This document shows, piece by piece, positions 50,573 to 59,727 of a DNA stretch of 64,000 nucleotides. Each line of letters begins with the position of its first letter. Within the stretch, counting starts at the first letter, position 1. The position numbers and the translations under genes were made by a program. This stretch comes from Verrucomicrobiaceae bacterium. Lineage in GTDB: Bacteria > Verrucomicrobiota > Verrucomicrobiia > Verrucomicrobiales > Akkermansiaceae. The notes under the pieces are model-generated. The model worked only from the letters and a program-made list of their open reading frames with translations. It searched no databases and was not told the DNA's origin. The stretch covers positions 62,001 to 126,000 of the forward strand of contig JAIXQH010000027.1 in the NCBI GenBank assembly GCA_027484055.1, in the 5' to 3' direction.

Positions 50573-51562
50573 TCAATCGGTCATCTCGGTGGCGAGGGCG
50601 CGGGTCAAGGAGGGGTCGAGGTAGTTGGCGACGTCTTGGCTTTTTTCGTAAACCTTGAACTTCAGATTGAAGTCATTGGCGACTTTGGAGGAACCCAAGA
50701 CGGTGGCGAGCCCATCGGCGGTTTCCCAGCGCTTGAGGGCTTCTTTGAGGGTGAGAATCTTGGTGCCTTTGAGGAAAGGCTCGTATTCCTGGGGAGTGAT
50801 TGTGACGCGCGAGGAGAGGATTTTCAGCACCTCGTCGATGTTGGCCTGATCGTTCATGTGGGCGGCAATGCGGTACCAGACTTTGACGACCTTGGCCCAC
50901 TCGGCTCGGCGTTGCTCTAGACTTTCGCGCGAAACATAGAGCAGATCGTAGATCAATCCCGGAGCATCGGCAGAGGTGAAAACGGGTTTGGAGCCGGGAA
51001 CGGCCTTCAAGGCTTGCCCGGAGCTGGGCTGCCACGCGCCAATCGCATCCACCGCCTTGGAGCCGAAGACTCGCGGTATCTCGTGGGTGGGAGTGTTGAC
51101 GAGGGTGACGTCGTCGAGGCTTAAGCCATTTTTTTCGAGACCGGTGAGGAGGAGTAAATGGGCGACGAAGCCTTCTTCGATCGCGATTTTTTTGCCCTTG
51201 AGGTCTTTGACCGAAGTGATGCCAGGCGCGGCGACGATCATATCATTGCCGTTTGAAAAGTCGTTGATGAGGATGCCGACGGAGGGCTTGCCATTGGCTC
51301 CGGTGACGAGTGCGTCGCCATTGGTCATGCAGACCGCGTCCACTTTTCCTGAGACGTAGGAGTCCATGGACGGGACGTAGTCGGACCAGTGGAACGCGAC
51401 ATCCACGCCAGCTTCCTTGAACCAGCCTTTTTGAATGCCGATCTCCCATGCGACCCAGCCGGGCCAGTCCGAGTAGGCGATTTTAAGAGGTTCCGCAGTG
51501 GCCGAGCCGCACGTCGCGACTAGCCCGAGGGTGGACATGGCGAGAAGGTGGAGCAGTTTCAT
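50573..51562 (-). CDS. ABC transporter substrate-binding protein (nitrate/sulfonate/taurine type)
   Basis: The 329-residue product has a signal peptide ([20 protein letters not shown]) and the NMT1/SsuA-like two-lobe fold. [20 protein letters not shown] is followed by [30 protein letters not shown], and [20 protein letters not shown]. It would bind a small ligand in the periplasm. No permease or ATPase gene is adjacent, so it is an orphan here. ATG 51562 is chosen over 51634 because it places the signal peptide at the N-terminus. Confidence 0.85.
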   Translation of the reverse strand: MKLLHLLAMSTLGLVATCGSATAEPLKIAYSDWPGWVAWEIGIQKGWFKEAGVDVAFHWSDYVPSMDSYVSGKVDAVCMTNGDALVTGANGKPSVGILINDFSNGNDMIVAAPGITSVKDLKGKKIAIEEGFVAHLLLLTGLEKNGLSLDDVTLVNTPTHEIPRVFGSKAVDAIGAWQPSSGQALKAVPGSKPVFTSADAPGLIYDLLYVSRESLEQRRAEWAKVVKVWYRIAAHMNDQANIDEVLKILSSRVTITPQEYEPFLKGTKILTLKEALKRWETADGLATVLGSSKVANDFNLKFKVYEKSQDVANYLDPSLTRALATEMTD

Positions 51563-51751
51563 GGCGGTCAGAATGGGAATTTGAGGAATGCCTTGGTATG
51601 GAGGATTTTCGATGGATTCACTCGATTTCAGCACGGTTCATACCATTACGGTGAATCTACGAGGACTGCTGCCGCTGAGGCGAGGCGGAAATAGCCGCGC
51701 TGGAGTTTTTTACGGTTTATCAGCGGAGGATTGTCGGCCTAGGCTCGGCCC

Positions 51752-52303
51752 ATGAACGAATTGCAAACTCCGCCGAAGAACTTGGTGCTCATCGGCTTCA
51801 TGGGAAGTGGGAAGTCGGCGGTGGGGCGCACGCTGAATCAGCGGCTCGGGTATCCCTTGGTGGATATGGACCAAGTCATCGAGCAGCGGGCGGGTAAATC
51901 GATCGCTGAGATTTTTGAAGATGAGGGGGAAGGCGTGTTCCGGCAGCGTGAGTCAGCGCTGCTAGAGGAGCTGGTGGACCCGACGGCACCGCGGAGGATC
52001 ATCTCGACAGGAGGTGGGGTGATTGGGAGCTTGGCGAATCGAGTGGTGCTGCGGCAGTTAGGCTATGTGGTGTGGCTGCATGCGCCGGAAGCGATCATCC
52101 TTGAGCGGACTTCGAAAAATCGGGATCGGCCCTTGCTGAGGACGCAGGATCCAGTGGCCGAGATCCAGCGGCTCATGGCGGCGCGGAAGCCGCTTTATGC
52201 AGAAGCGGCGCATTTGAAAATTGATACCTCGGGCTTGGATTGCAATGAGATCGCGACGGGGATTCTTGAGAGTGCGCGTTACTTTTTCACCGGGCATTTT
52301 TAA
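51752..52303 (+). CDS. aroK: Shikimate kinase
   Basis: This 183-residue enzyme phosphorylates shikimate in aromatic amino acid synthesis. The P-loop GFMGSGKS is at 15-22, DMDQVIEQRAGKSIAEIFED holds the shikimate-binding Asp, and FRQRE and STGGGVIG follow. Length is normal. Its TAA shares one base with the ATG of queG (TAATG), indicating coupling. Confidence 0.94.
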   Translation: MNELQTPPKNLVLIGFMGSGKSAVGRTLNQRLGYPLVDMDQVIEQRAGKSIAEIFEDEGEGVFRQRESALLEELVDPTAPRRIISTGGGVIGSLANRVVLRQLGYVVWLHAPEAIILERTSKNRDRPLLRTQDPVAEIQRLMAARKPLYAEAAHLKIDTSGLDCNEIATGILESARYFFTGHF

Positions 52304-53343
52304 TGGAAACTAATGGGCAAATCAAAGCATGGGCGAGGGACTTAGGCTTCGACGACTGCCGGATCGCAGTGGCCAAGGAGGCGAGTCATGCGCATCTCTT
52401 TCGCGAGTGGGTGGAGGAGGGGAAGCATGGAGAAATGGCGTGGTTAGAGCGGACGCCGGAGCGGCGTTGTGATCCGCGTGAGGTGCTCGCTGGGTGTAAA
52501 GCAGTGATTTGCTTGGCGCTGAACTACTACCCTGGCCGTAGTCCATTTCCTGAATCTCATGCTGGCGGCTACCGCATCGCGAGATATGCGTGGAATGATG
52601 ATTACCATGATTTAATCGAGAAGCGCTTGAGCGCCTTCGATGAGCAACTCAAGACGCTGGGTGGCACGCAGCGCTACTATGTCGATACGGGACCGGTGTT
52701 GGAACGTGATTTCGCCAGTGATGCTGGGCTGGGCTGGAATGGCAAATCGACCGTGCAGATCCACCGCAAGCTCGGCGCTTGGTTCTTTCTCGCGGAGTTA
52801 CTCACGACATTGGAACTCGTCCCGGACGCTCCCTTCGGCGACCATTGTGGGAAATGCACGGCGTGTGTGACGGCCTGCCCGACTCAGGCGATCACGGCCC
52901 CACGGAGATTGGATGCGCGGCGCTGTATTTCTTATCTCACCATTGAGCACAAGGGCTCGATTCCTGAGGAATTTCGAGTCGCGATGGGGGATCGGATCTA
53001 CGGCTGCGACGACTGCCTAGACGCCTGCCCGTGGAATCGCTTCGCGGAAGAGTCGCGGGAGATTTCGTTTCACGCGCGGGAGTCTGTTTTTGGGAAAAAG
53101 CTGCGAGATTTCTTGGACTTGAGCGACGAGGACTTCCGCGCCCTGTTCGCCAAGTCACCGATCAAGCGCATCAAGCGACCCCGCTTTCTCCGCAATGTCT
53201 GTGTGGCCTTGGGGAACACGGGGGGACTCGAAGATCTCCCGGCCTTGAGAAAAGCGGCGGAAGATCCTGAGCCATTGATCGCCGAACATGCCACTTGGGC
53301 CTTAGGGCGAGTTCAGCAGCGACTGGGGCAGCTTATAGGATGA
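52303..53343 (+). CDS. queG: Epoxyqueuosine reductase
   Basis: QueG reduces epoxyqueuosine to queuosine in tRNA wobble positions using cobalamin. The 346-residue product has two [4Fe-4S] motifs (CGKCTACVTACPTQAI and GCDDCLDACPWN), the ARRCISYLTIEHKG segment, and a C-terminal HEAT-like part. It starts in the last base of aroK. It converges with the transporter gene and overlaps its end by 11 nt. Confidence 0.94.
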   Translation: METNGQIKAWARDLGFDDCRIAVAKEASHAHLFREWVEEGKHGEMAWLERTPERRCDPREVLAGCKAVICLALNYYPGRSPFPESHAGGYRIARYAWNDDYHDLIEKRLSAFDEQLKTLGGTQRYYVDTGPVLERDFASDAGLGWNGKSTVQIHRKLGAWFFLAELLTTLELVPDAPFGDHCGKCTACVTACPTQAITAPRRLDARRCISYLTIEHKGSIPEEFRVAMGDRIYGCDDCLDACPWNRFAEESREISFHARESVFGKKLRDFLDLSDEDFRALFAKSPIKRIKRPRFLRNVCVALGNTGGLEDLPALRKAAEDPEPLIAEHATWALGRVQQRLGQLIG

Positions 53344-54736
53344 TTTTTTTGAACTTGGGCACCAGCAGATGCATGATCACCCAAGCCGTTAGGTAAGCTG
53401 AACCGCAGACCACGAAGAGGATCCCATAGGCCACTTCTTCTTTACCCAAGGCGCTGTAGTGGCCGAGTAGTTTTCCCGCGGTGCGGGCGATGAGGATGCC
53501 ACCCAGTGCTCCCGCCATGCCGCCGATGCCGGTGACGGATGCCACGGCTTTTTTCGGGAACATGTCTGACACGGTGGTGAAGATATTTGCGGACCAGGCC
53601 GCATGACCCGCGCAGGCGACGGCGATGGTGGCTACGGCGAACCACGTATGAATCGTCCCCAGTTTAGAGGCGAATAAAACGGCGAGTGGAAACAGGGCGA
53701 AGATGAACATCGACAACTTGCGCGAGCGATTCGCATCCATCCCACTGTTCATGAACTGCTTGGGCAGCCATCCGCCAAAGATCGAGCCGAAGGTGGAGAC
53801 GGTATAGATCACTGCCAGTGCCGTGGGCCAGCTGATGACTCCCGGGATGGTGGTTTTGTCCCCGGTGAAATCTGGGTTTGTGACTAAATAGGCGCTGATT
53901 TTCCGGGCATTTTCACCCTCAAGAAAGGCGGGTAACCAAAAGAGGAAGAACCACCAAATGGGGTCCGTGAGGAATTTTCCGAACACGAACGCCCAAGTTT
54001 GGCGGAATTTCAGCAGGCGGACCCACGGCACTTTTTCCTTCGCCACATCCTCGCGCTCGGCTTCTTGCTCGTCGACATCGCTGTGGATGTGGTCGTATTC
54101 CGCTTGGGAAAGCGCGCCGGACTTCAGTTTTGCGGCGGGGGCGTCATACATTTTATACCAGAAAGCCAGCCAGAGCAGGCCGACGGCTCCGGTGAGGATG
54201 AACGCCCATTCCCAGCCCCAGTGGTTGGCGATCCATGGCACGCAGAGTGGGGCGAAAATCGCGCCGACATTCGCTCCGGAATTATAGAGTCCGGTCGCGA
54301 AGGCGCGTTCCTTTTTCGGGAACCACTCGGCGATGGTCTTGCTCGCTGCCGGGAAATTTCCCGCTTCCGTCACGCCCAGCGCCGCCCGCCACATGCCGAA
54401 GCTCCATGTATGATGCCCGAAGGCATGGCCAATCGCCGCGAGGCTCCAGCCGATGAGCGAATAGGCATATCCCTGCTTGGTGCCGACCTTATCGATCACC
54501 CGCCCCGCCAGTAGCATCCCCAGCGCGTAGGCGATCTGGAAGCAAATGACGACATTCGCATAGTTCTCTTCCTGGGCTTGTTTGCCGAGGCCAAACACCC
54601 CGTCCGCAGTCAGCACAGGTTTGAGCAGCCCGAGCACATTTCGGTCTAAATAGTTCACCGTCGTCGCGGCGAAGACTAAGGCGCAGATGCTCCACCGGTG
54701 GCGGCCAACTTGTTGATTTAAAGAGGAGATAGACAC
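53333..54736 (-). CDS. MFS sugar-acid transporter (ExuT-like, anion:cation symporter family)
   Basis: The 467-residue product has twelve membrane segments and the ACS-family marks: ALVFAATTVNYLDRNVLGLL in TM1, LAGRVIDKVGTKQGYAYSLI in the TM2-3 loop, and RAALGVTEAGNFPAASKTIA with EWFPKKERAFATGLYNSGAN. ExuT-type carriers import hexuronates and related acids with protons. It is third in an operon after a 2-hydroxyacid dehydrogenase and gluconokinase, supporting a gluconate-like substrate. Confidence 0.88.
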   Translation of the reverse strand: MSISSLNQQVGRHRWSICALVFAATTVNYLDRNVLGLLKPVLTADGVFGLGKQAQEENYANVVICFQIAYALGMLLAGRVIDKVGTKQGYAYSLIGWSLAAIGHAFGHHTWSFGMWRAALGVTEAGNFPAASKTIAEWFPKKERAFATGLYNSGANVGAIFAPLCVPWIANHWGWEWAFILTGAVGLLWLAFWYKMYDAPAAKLKSGALSQAEYDHIHSDVDEQEAEREDVAKEKVPWVRLLKFRQTWAFVFGKFLTDPIWWFFLFWLPAFLEGENARKISAYLVTNPDFTGDKTTIPGVISWPTALAVIYTVSTFGSIFGGWLPKQFMNSGMDANRSRKLSMFIFALFPLAVLFASKLGTIHTWFAVATIAVACAGHAAWSANIFTTVSDMFPKKAVASVTGIGGMAGALGGILIARTAGKLLGHYSALGKEEVAYGILFVVCGSAYLTAWVIMHLLVPKFKKIIL

Positions 54737-54749
54737 GAGGCTTTAAGAT

Positions 54750-55283
54750 TTAAATGGACTTGATAGATACGGTGCTGGATTCACGAGCTAAATCGAGCTG
54801 GAGACAGATTTGAGAAACAATCGCCGCCACAGGCGAGTCGATGTCCACACGCAGGGTGTCTGCGGTTTCTTCGAGCGCGGCAAATTGGCTATCGATGAGA
54901 ACTTCCGGCATGAAATGCCCGGCCCGCGCCCTCAAGCGCGCCCGGATGACTTCCGGAGTCCCGCTCAGGTGGACGAAGCGTAAGTCGCTGCACCCAGAGC
55001 GTAGGATCTCGCGGTAGCGGGCTTTGAGCGCGGAACAGGCGAGAAATACCGGGGCTTCCGCAGCGGAGGCTTGGCCCAAAAGTTCCGCAAGGCGTCGCAG
55101 CCATGGCTCGCGGTCCGCGTCATCCAGCGGCTCGCCGCGCTTCATTTTGTCGATGTTCTCCTGCGGGTGGAAATCATCCGCATCGTAAAAAACTCCCTCG
55201 CACTGGGCGGCAAGCGCCAAGCCGATGGTGCTTTTTCCGCTGCCGCAGACACCCATGAGAACCACTGCCGGAGGAGGAGACAT
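54750..55283 (-). CDS. gntK: Gluconokinase
   Basis: This 177-residue GntK-type kinase has the P-loop GVCGSGKST at 11-19, the gluconate-binding YDADDFHPQENIDKMKRGEP, DDADREPWL, and LACSALKARYREILR. It makes 6-phosphogluconate. It lies 5 nt after the dehydrogenase gene and 13 nt before the transporter gene. Confidence 0.92.
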   Translation of the reverse strand: MSPPPAVVLMGVCGSGKSTIGLALAAQCEGVFYDADDFHPQENIDKMKRGEPLDDADREPWLRRLAELLGQASAAEAPVFLACSALKARYREILRSGCSDLRFVHLSGTPEVIRARLRARAGHFMPEVLIDSQFAALEETADTLRVDIDSPVAAIVSQICLQLDLARESSTVSIKSI

Positions 55284-55288
55284 GAGTG

Positions 55289-56305
55289 TTAGCGTGGCCG
55301 GTTGACGATGTTTTCCACCTTTTCAGGGCCTTCTGTGAGCACCCGGATCACCGTGCGTCCAGCCGTGAGGGCCATCGCGCGGTTGGTCTCAGCGGTGTTC
55401 GAGCCGACGTGTGGTGTCAGCAGGCAGTTGGACAAGTGCCGGAGATCTTTGCTGGCATCGGTCGGGGTGTATGGCTCGTGCTCGAAGACGTCCAGCGCCG
55501 CGCTGCCGAGGTGACCTGCGGCGAGTGAATCGTAGAGGGCGTTTTCGTCAAGGATCGCGCCGCGTGCCGTATTAAGCAGGCTGGCACCGGGTTTCATGGC
55601 GGCGAAGAAGGCGGCATTCGCCAAATGACGCGTCGCCGGCACCGAGGCCACATGGAGTGAGACGAAGTCAGCCTGACCGAGTGCGTAGGCCCGGTCGTTG
55701 GTGTATTCCGTGAAGCCGATTTCCTGCTGTAGCTCATCCAGCGGGCGTCCCATCCGTGCGGAAAATTGCTCAGCCGAATCCAGATCGCAGCCGATGACTT
55801 TCATCCCCAAGCCCAGCGCCGCCTTGCGGCAAAGCATTTGACCGATCCGACCGAAGCCGACGATGGCCAGCGTCCGTCCTGCCACTTCCATGCCCGGGCG
55901 CGGCTCCCAGTTTCCTGCCACCGTCGAGCCATGCAGGAAGGGCACCCGCCGGGCCAGTGAACCGAGCAGCCAGACGGCATACTCCGCCACCGCGTTATCT
56001 AGCACGCCGGGGGTGTTCGTCACCCAGATGCCGTGCGCCGTGGCTTTTTCCTTGTCCACGCTGTCGTGACCCACGCCGAAGCGGGCGATCACTCCACCTG
56101 CGGGAATCGCTTCATAGAGCGCTCCCCGGTAGGGATGGATGTCCGCAATGAAGGCCCGCACGCCTTCCGCGCGGATCTGTGCCGCGAGGGCTTCTTCCTC
56201 TTCGACGACTGGGCAAAAGGTGAAGCCCGTTTCGCGGCTCAATTCCTCAAAGGCGGACTGGCCCTTGCGATAAGAGATTTCACTAACAAAGATCGTTTCT
56301 GACAT
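55289..56305 (-). CDS. D-2-hydroxyacid dehydrogenase (possible 2-ketogluconate reductase)
   Basis: The 338-residue NAD(P)-dependent enzyme has FGVGHDSVDKEKATAHGIWV, the Rossmann motif AIVGFGRIGQMLCRKAALGL, and ARGAILDENALYDSLAAGHL. The catalytic Arg/Glu/His are in VSLHVAS, EHEPYTP and LLTPHVGS. It reduces a 2-keto acid or oxidises a D-2-hydroxyacid. The operon with gluconokinase and an ExuT-like carrier suggests ketogluconate reduction; the substrate is not provable from sequence. Confidence 0.88.
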   Translation of the reverse strand: MSETIFVSEISYRKGQSAFEELSRETGFTFCPVVEEEEALAAQIRAEGVRAFIADIHPYRGALYEAIPAGGVIARFGVGHDSVDKEKATAHGIWVTNTPGVLDNAVAEYAVWLLGSLARRVPFLHGSTVAGNWEPRPGMEVAGRTLAIVGFGRIGQMLCRKAALGLGMKVIGCDLDSAEQFSARMGRPLDELQQEIGFTEYTNDRAYALGQADFVSLHVASVPATRHLANAAFFAAMKPGASLLNTARGAILDENALYDSLAAGHLGSAALDVFEHEPYTPTDASKDLRHLSNCLLTPHVGSNTAETNRAMALTAGRTVIRVLTEGPEKVENIVNRPR

Positions 56306-56366
56306 GGATAAATAGTGGCGGCTCCTAGGCTTATAAAGTTCTCTACGCGGTGCAATTCAAATTCTA

Positions 56367-56963
56367 TCATCCTTGCAGCGAGCGTAAGGCCCCCCGGACC
56401 AGCGCCTCGGTGGCGGAGGCGGGATCCGCATCCAATACCCGGCGCACGGCCTTCCGGGCGTCCACTTGTTTGTAGCCCAGTGCGATCAACGCCAGTTCTG
56501 CGTCCGCCGCGCTAGCACTCACTTGACCCGCTGCGGCGTCCTGCCAGGTCTCTGTGACTCCGACCTTGTCCTTCAGCTCCAACACGATCCGCTCCGCCGT
56601 TTTTTTCCCCACCCCCTTCAGCCTCGACAAGCCGAGCACATCACCCGCCACCACACATTTTTTAAACTGCGTCACATCCATGCCACTCAAGACGGACACG
56701 GCCATCGACGGTCCTACGCCGCTCACCCGGTCGATGAGGAGTAAAAAAACGTCGCGTTCCTCCTCACTGGCGAAGCCGAATAACTTCTGCGCCAGTTGGC
56801 TGAAATGCAGATGCGTTCGCAAATCCACCTCCAGCCCCTCCGCCGCGTGCAACCGATCAAACGTGGAAAGCGGAATGAACACCTCGTAGCCCACCCCATG
56901 CACATCCACCACCAAGCGATTCGGATACGCCTCGATCACCTTGCCCCGTAGCCTAGCTATCAT
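56367..56963 (-). CDS. ruvA: Holliday junction branch migration protein RuvA
   Basis: This 198-residue protein has the three RuvA domains: an OB fold (MIARLRGKVIEAYPNRLVVD), tandem helix-hairpin-helix motifs (DRVSGVGPSMAVSVLSGM and LSRLKGVGKKTAERIVLEL), and the C-terminal RuvB-binding domain (ALIALGYKQVDARKAVRRVL). It tetramerises on Holliday junctions. ruvB and ruvC are not adjacent. Confidence 0.95.
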   Translation of the reverse strand: MIARLRGKVIEAYPNRLVVDVHGVGYEVFIPLSTFDRLHAAEGLEVDLRTHLHFSQLAQKLFGFASEEERDVFLLLIDRVSGVGPSMAVSVLSGMDVTQFKKCVVAGDVLGLSRLKGVGKKTAERIVLELKDKVGVTETWQDAAAGQVSASAADAELALIALGYKQVDARKAVRRVLDADPASATEALVRGALRSLQG

Positions 56964-57123
56964 GGCCCAAGCTTGGACAAGTCGCTGACCCCGTCAATGC
57001 CTGTCTCTCCTGCTCGCTCACTTGAAAGTTCGTGAATCTTGATGATCACCTCCTTGGAAATGCTTTAGGTGTCTTAATTTCTTGGGTTGACAATACCGCC
57101 GCGAAATAAAGGCTTCTCGGATC

Positions 57124-58008
57124 ATGAAAGTGTTTTTCTCAATGACCCTGTTCGCCCTCACGGCCAGTCACTTAGAGGCTGTTTCATTGATTAATTTAAA
57201 TTTCACCGGGCCCATGGATCCCGTGGTGCAGCAGACCTTCACGGACGCCGCGGCCTACTGGAACTCCGCCATCACTGGCTACGATCTCATCCATGATGCG
57301 AACGGCTCGGTGCTCCCGCACTCCCTCACCATCAATGCCTCCATCCCCGACATCGACGGGCCCTTTAACATCTTGGGAAGTGCCGAGTGGATTACGGCGA
57401 ATTACTACGACAACAACCCAGTCGGCCAGCCGACTTACGCGCTCTACTACGCGGATACGGGACGCATGGAGTTCGATTCCGCCGACATCGGAACACTCGT
57501 GGCGAACAACACCTTCTACTCCGTCGTGCTCCACGAAATGGCCCACGTCCTCGGCTTCGGCACGCTCTGGACGCCGAACAACAACGTCAATAACACCACC
57601 TACGCGCTCTACACCACGAACTCTGGCCAATTCACCGGCCAGAATGCCCTCAACCAGTGGCGCAGCGAGTTCAACCGCCCCTCAGACACCTTCGTCCCCG
57701 TCGAGCTAGGCGGTGGTGGTGGCACGGCAAATGGCCACTGGAACGAAGTGGACAACGGCCTCGGGCTGACCGGCATCGTCAGTCTGGATACCGGGATGGA
57801 TTTCAAAAATGAGCTGATGACTGGCTGGGCCTCCAACTCATTTTTCATCAGCCGCGCCACGCTCGGAGCACTGGATGACATTGGCTACACCGTTGACTAC
57901 TCCAAGGCCGGCATCATCAACTACGTGCCGATCCCGGAAGTCTCCACCCTGAGTCTCAGTCTAGCAGGCGCGCTGCTGCTAGTCCGCCGCCGCCGCACGC
58001 TGCGGTGA
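57124..58008 (+). CDS. Secreted zinc metalloprotease-like protein with PEP-CTERM sorting signal
   Basis: The 294-residue product has an N-terminal signal peptide (KVFFSMTLFALTASHLEA). It also has a zinc motif HEMAHVLGFGTLW (His137, Glu138, His141, extended HExxHxxGF as in leishmanolysin/metzincin-like enzymes). A C-terminal PEP-CTERM variant follows: PIPEVSTLSLSLAGALLLV then RRRRTLR. It would be exported and processed by an exosortase/archaeosortase-like enzyme, which is not in this window. Confidence 0.8.
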   Translation: MKVFFSMTLFALTASHLEAVSLINLNFTGPMDPVVQQTFTDAAAYWNSAITGYDLIHDANGSVLPHSLTINASIPDIDGPFNILGSAEWITANYYDNNPVGQPTYALYYADTGRMEFDSADIGTLVANNTFYSVVLHEMAHVLGFGTLWTPNNNVNNTTYALYTTNSGQFTGQNALNQWRSEFNRPSDTFVPVELGGGGGTANGHWNEVDNGLGLTGIVSLDTGMDFKNELMTGWASNSFFISRATLGALDDIGYTVDYSKAGIINYVPIPEVSTLSLSLAGALLLVRRRRTLR

Positions 58009-58059
58009 ACGACGGATTCCGCTAGGCAAGGCGAGCTTTGCATTTTAAGCCCCTCCAAG

Positions 58060-58458
58060 ATGTTTGCCCAAGAACCGATTGAATGGCCGGAAAAAGTTGA
58101 AATTCTCGTGGATCGCCTTGAGCATGAATTGGCCGAGCGTTCCCTTAGCCGCGAAGAACGAGCACTTATGGACGTGTATGAAACCGTTCCGGTGCTCGAA
58201 AGTGAGGACGGCCTGCACGGGTTTTGGCAAAGCGGGGTGAATCACCAACGAATCATCAATTCGTTCGACCTCATCGGCGCGGCCACCTTGGTCGATCCTC
58301 TCAACGCCAGTCGCTGGTGCGAAACCCGCAGCGAAGACCGCCAAGACTACAGCGAGACCGAGGAGGATTACCTCGCCACCATTGAAGAAGACCTCGCCGC
58401 AGGGCTGGACGAACTCGTGGACCTCGTGCTTGATTTCATAGAAGAGGAGTTGACGTAG
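58060..58458 (+). CDS. Small acidic protein, possibly DUF4375/DMP19-like
   Basis: The 132-residue product is strongly acidic, especially at the C-terminus (LATIEEDLAAGLDELVDLVL, then DFIEEELT). The central GLHGFWQSGVNHQRIINSFD then LIGAATLVDPL segment is reminiscent of DMP19/DUF4375 proteins, but this is only by eye. No signal peptide or catalytic motif is seen. It converges with the next gene (20-nt gap). Confidence 0.6.
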   Translation: MFAQEPIEWPEKVEILVDRLEHELAERSLSREERALMDVYETVPVLESEDGLHGFWQSGVNHQRIINSFDLIGAATLVDPLNASRWCETRSEDRQDYSETEEDYLATIEEDLAAGLDELVDLVLDFIEEELT

Positions 58459-58478
58459 GATTGCTGGGTGGCTCCCAC

Positions 58479-59711
58479 TTACCGGGCCTGGCTGCGAACT
58501 CGCGCTAAATAGGTCAATCCTGATCCGCGGACTCGGGGGCTCGTTTCGCGGAGCATGATTTGTTCAAAATCTGCCATGGCCCGCTCTTCTGGCAGCGACG
58601 CATACAGGGCCTGCAACCCATGGGTCATCCATTCTCCATCCGGGAGTTCCTTTAATAACTGCCACGCCATTTCCGAGTCGTGACGACTTTGAAGCGCGCC
58701 CTTTACGACGCTCTCGATGAGAAAAGGGGAATCAGGATAGTTCTCCTTCACGTGGTGCAGGGCTTCGACCGGTTGCTCGCGTGACCAGAATTGAAAAATA
58801 GTCTTTGCGGCGGCGGTTTTACACGACTCTGACGAAAATTGAGCGATCCATTGAAAAGCGCGTTGTGGATCATCTGCAGCGAGCCCTGCGACGACTTTGC
58901 TCAATAGTTCTGTCGGCTCAGCATTGCCAAGTCGCTCCGCCAGTGCAGCTTGATCCATTTGACCAATGCTGTGCGAAAGCAACGCTCCGCAAAAGGCTTC
59001 CTTTGCCGAGCCGTCCAACGTTCCTGCCAGTTCGTCCATTTCTTCCAATGTGGAAACCTGAATGCTATTCCCAATTTCCAAGGCCAAGTGATTGGCGACT
59101 CCCTCGCTCGATAAGGTTCCAAGCAGGGCGAGACCAGCGGCAGGATTCTCTTTAGCCCACGCCACACCAAGCTCTCGGCAGGAGAAATTATCGCGTCCTT
59201 GCGCGAGTAACTGGAACGCCCAAACCGCAGCAGGCTCCGGGCCGTCAGTGGCAAGTGATTTTGCGACCATTTCGATGAAATCCTCACGGAAATCCTGATC
59301 CCTCAACACGGCCCCCTTGAGGAGTTCACGTAATTCTTGATCTGCGCCTTCGACCATGGAGCGGAAGGATTGGAAATCTTCCGGTGGCAAGTTGTTCCAC
59401 TGATTAAGCAGTGAGTCGGCGAGTTCTTGTTTAAGCGACTCATCCGCTAAGTGGCTGATCCGGACAAGCAGCACGGAGAAATCTTCTTTGCGGGCATTTC
59501 TCACTTTATGAATCCAGTCCGCCTGTGTCATCTGTATTATGGTTTTCCTAACCACAGATGGTGACGAAAGACGACGAATGGTCTGATCTCGACTATCAGA
59601 ACTGGCTGGCAACAGCCACCAGCAAAAAACACCGGCGATCACGCCGGTGAAGAGGAATCCAACAAAGTATTTCATCACTCTACGAGAGGCTCGTGTCCCA
59701 TGTTGAGACAC
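58479..59711 (-). CDS. Membrane-anchored alpha-helical repeat protein of unknown function
   Basis: The 410-residue product has one N-terminal membrane helix (MKYFVGFLFTGVIAGVFCWW; ATG 59675 is a possible start). A long helical domain follows with recurring A-W..A.ENP..A..LL-type units (ELGVAWAKENPAAGLALLGT, DDPQRAFQWIAQFSS, REQPVEALHHVKENYPDSPF). These resemble TPR/HEAT-like repeats. It lies 16 nt after a secreted-protein gene on the same strand and may share its transcript. Confidence 0.65.
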   Translation of the reverse strand: MSQHGTRASRRVMKYFVGFLFTGVIAGVFCWWLLPASSDSRDQTIRRLSSPSVVRKTIIQMTQADWIHKVRNARKEDFSVLLVRISHLADESLKQELADSLLNQWNNLPPEDFQSFRSMVEGADQELRELLKGAVLRDQDFREDFIEMVAKSLATDGPEPAAVWAFQLLAQGRDNFSCRELGVAWAKENPAAGLALLGTLSSEGVANHLALEIGNSIQVSTLEEMDELAGTLDGSAKEAFCGALLSHSIGQMDQAALAERLGNAEPTELLSKVVAGLAADDPQRAFQWIAQFSSESCKTAAAKTIFQFWSREQPVEALHHVKENYPDSPFLIESVVKGALQSRHDSEMAWQLLKELPDGEWMTHGLQALYASLPEERAMADFEQIMLRETSPRVRGSGLTYLARVRSQAR

Positions 59712-59727
59712 GAGCCCGGTTAGTGAA

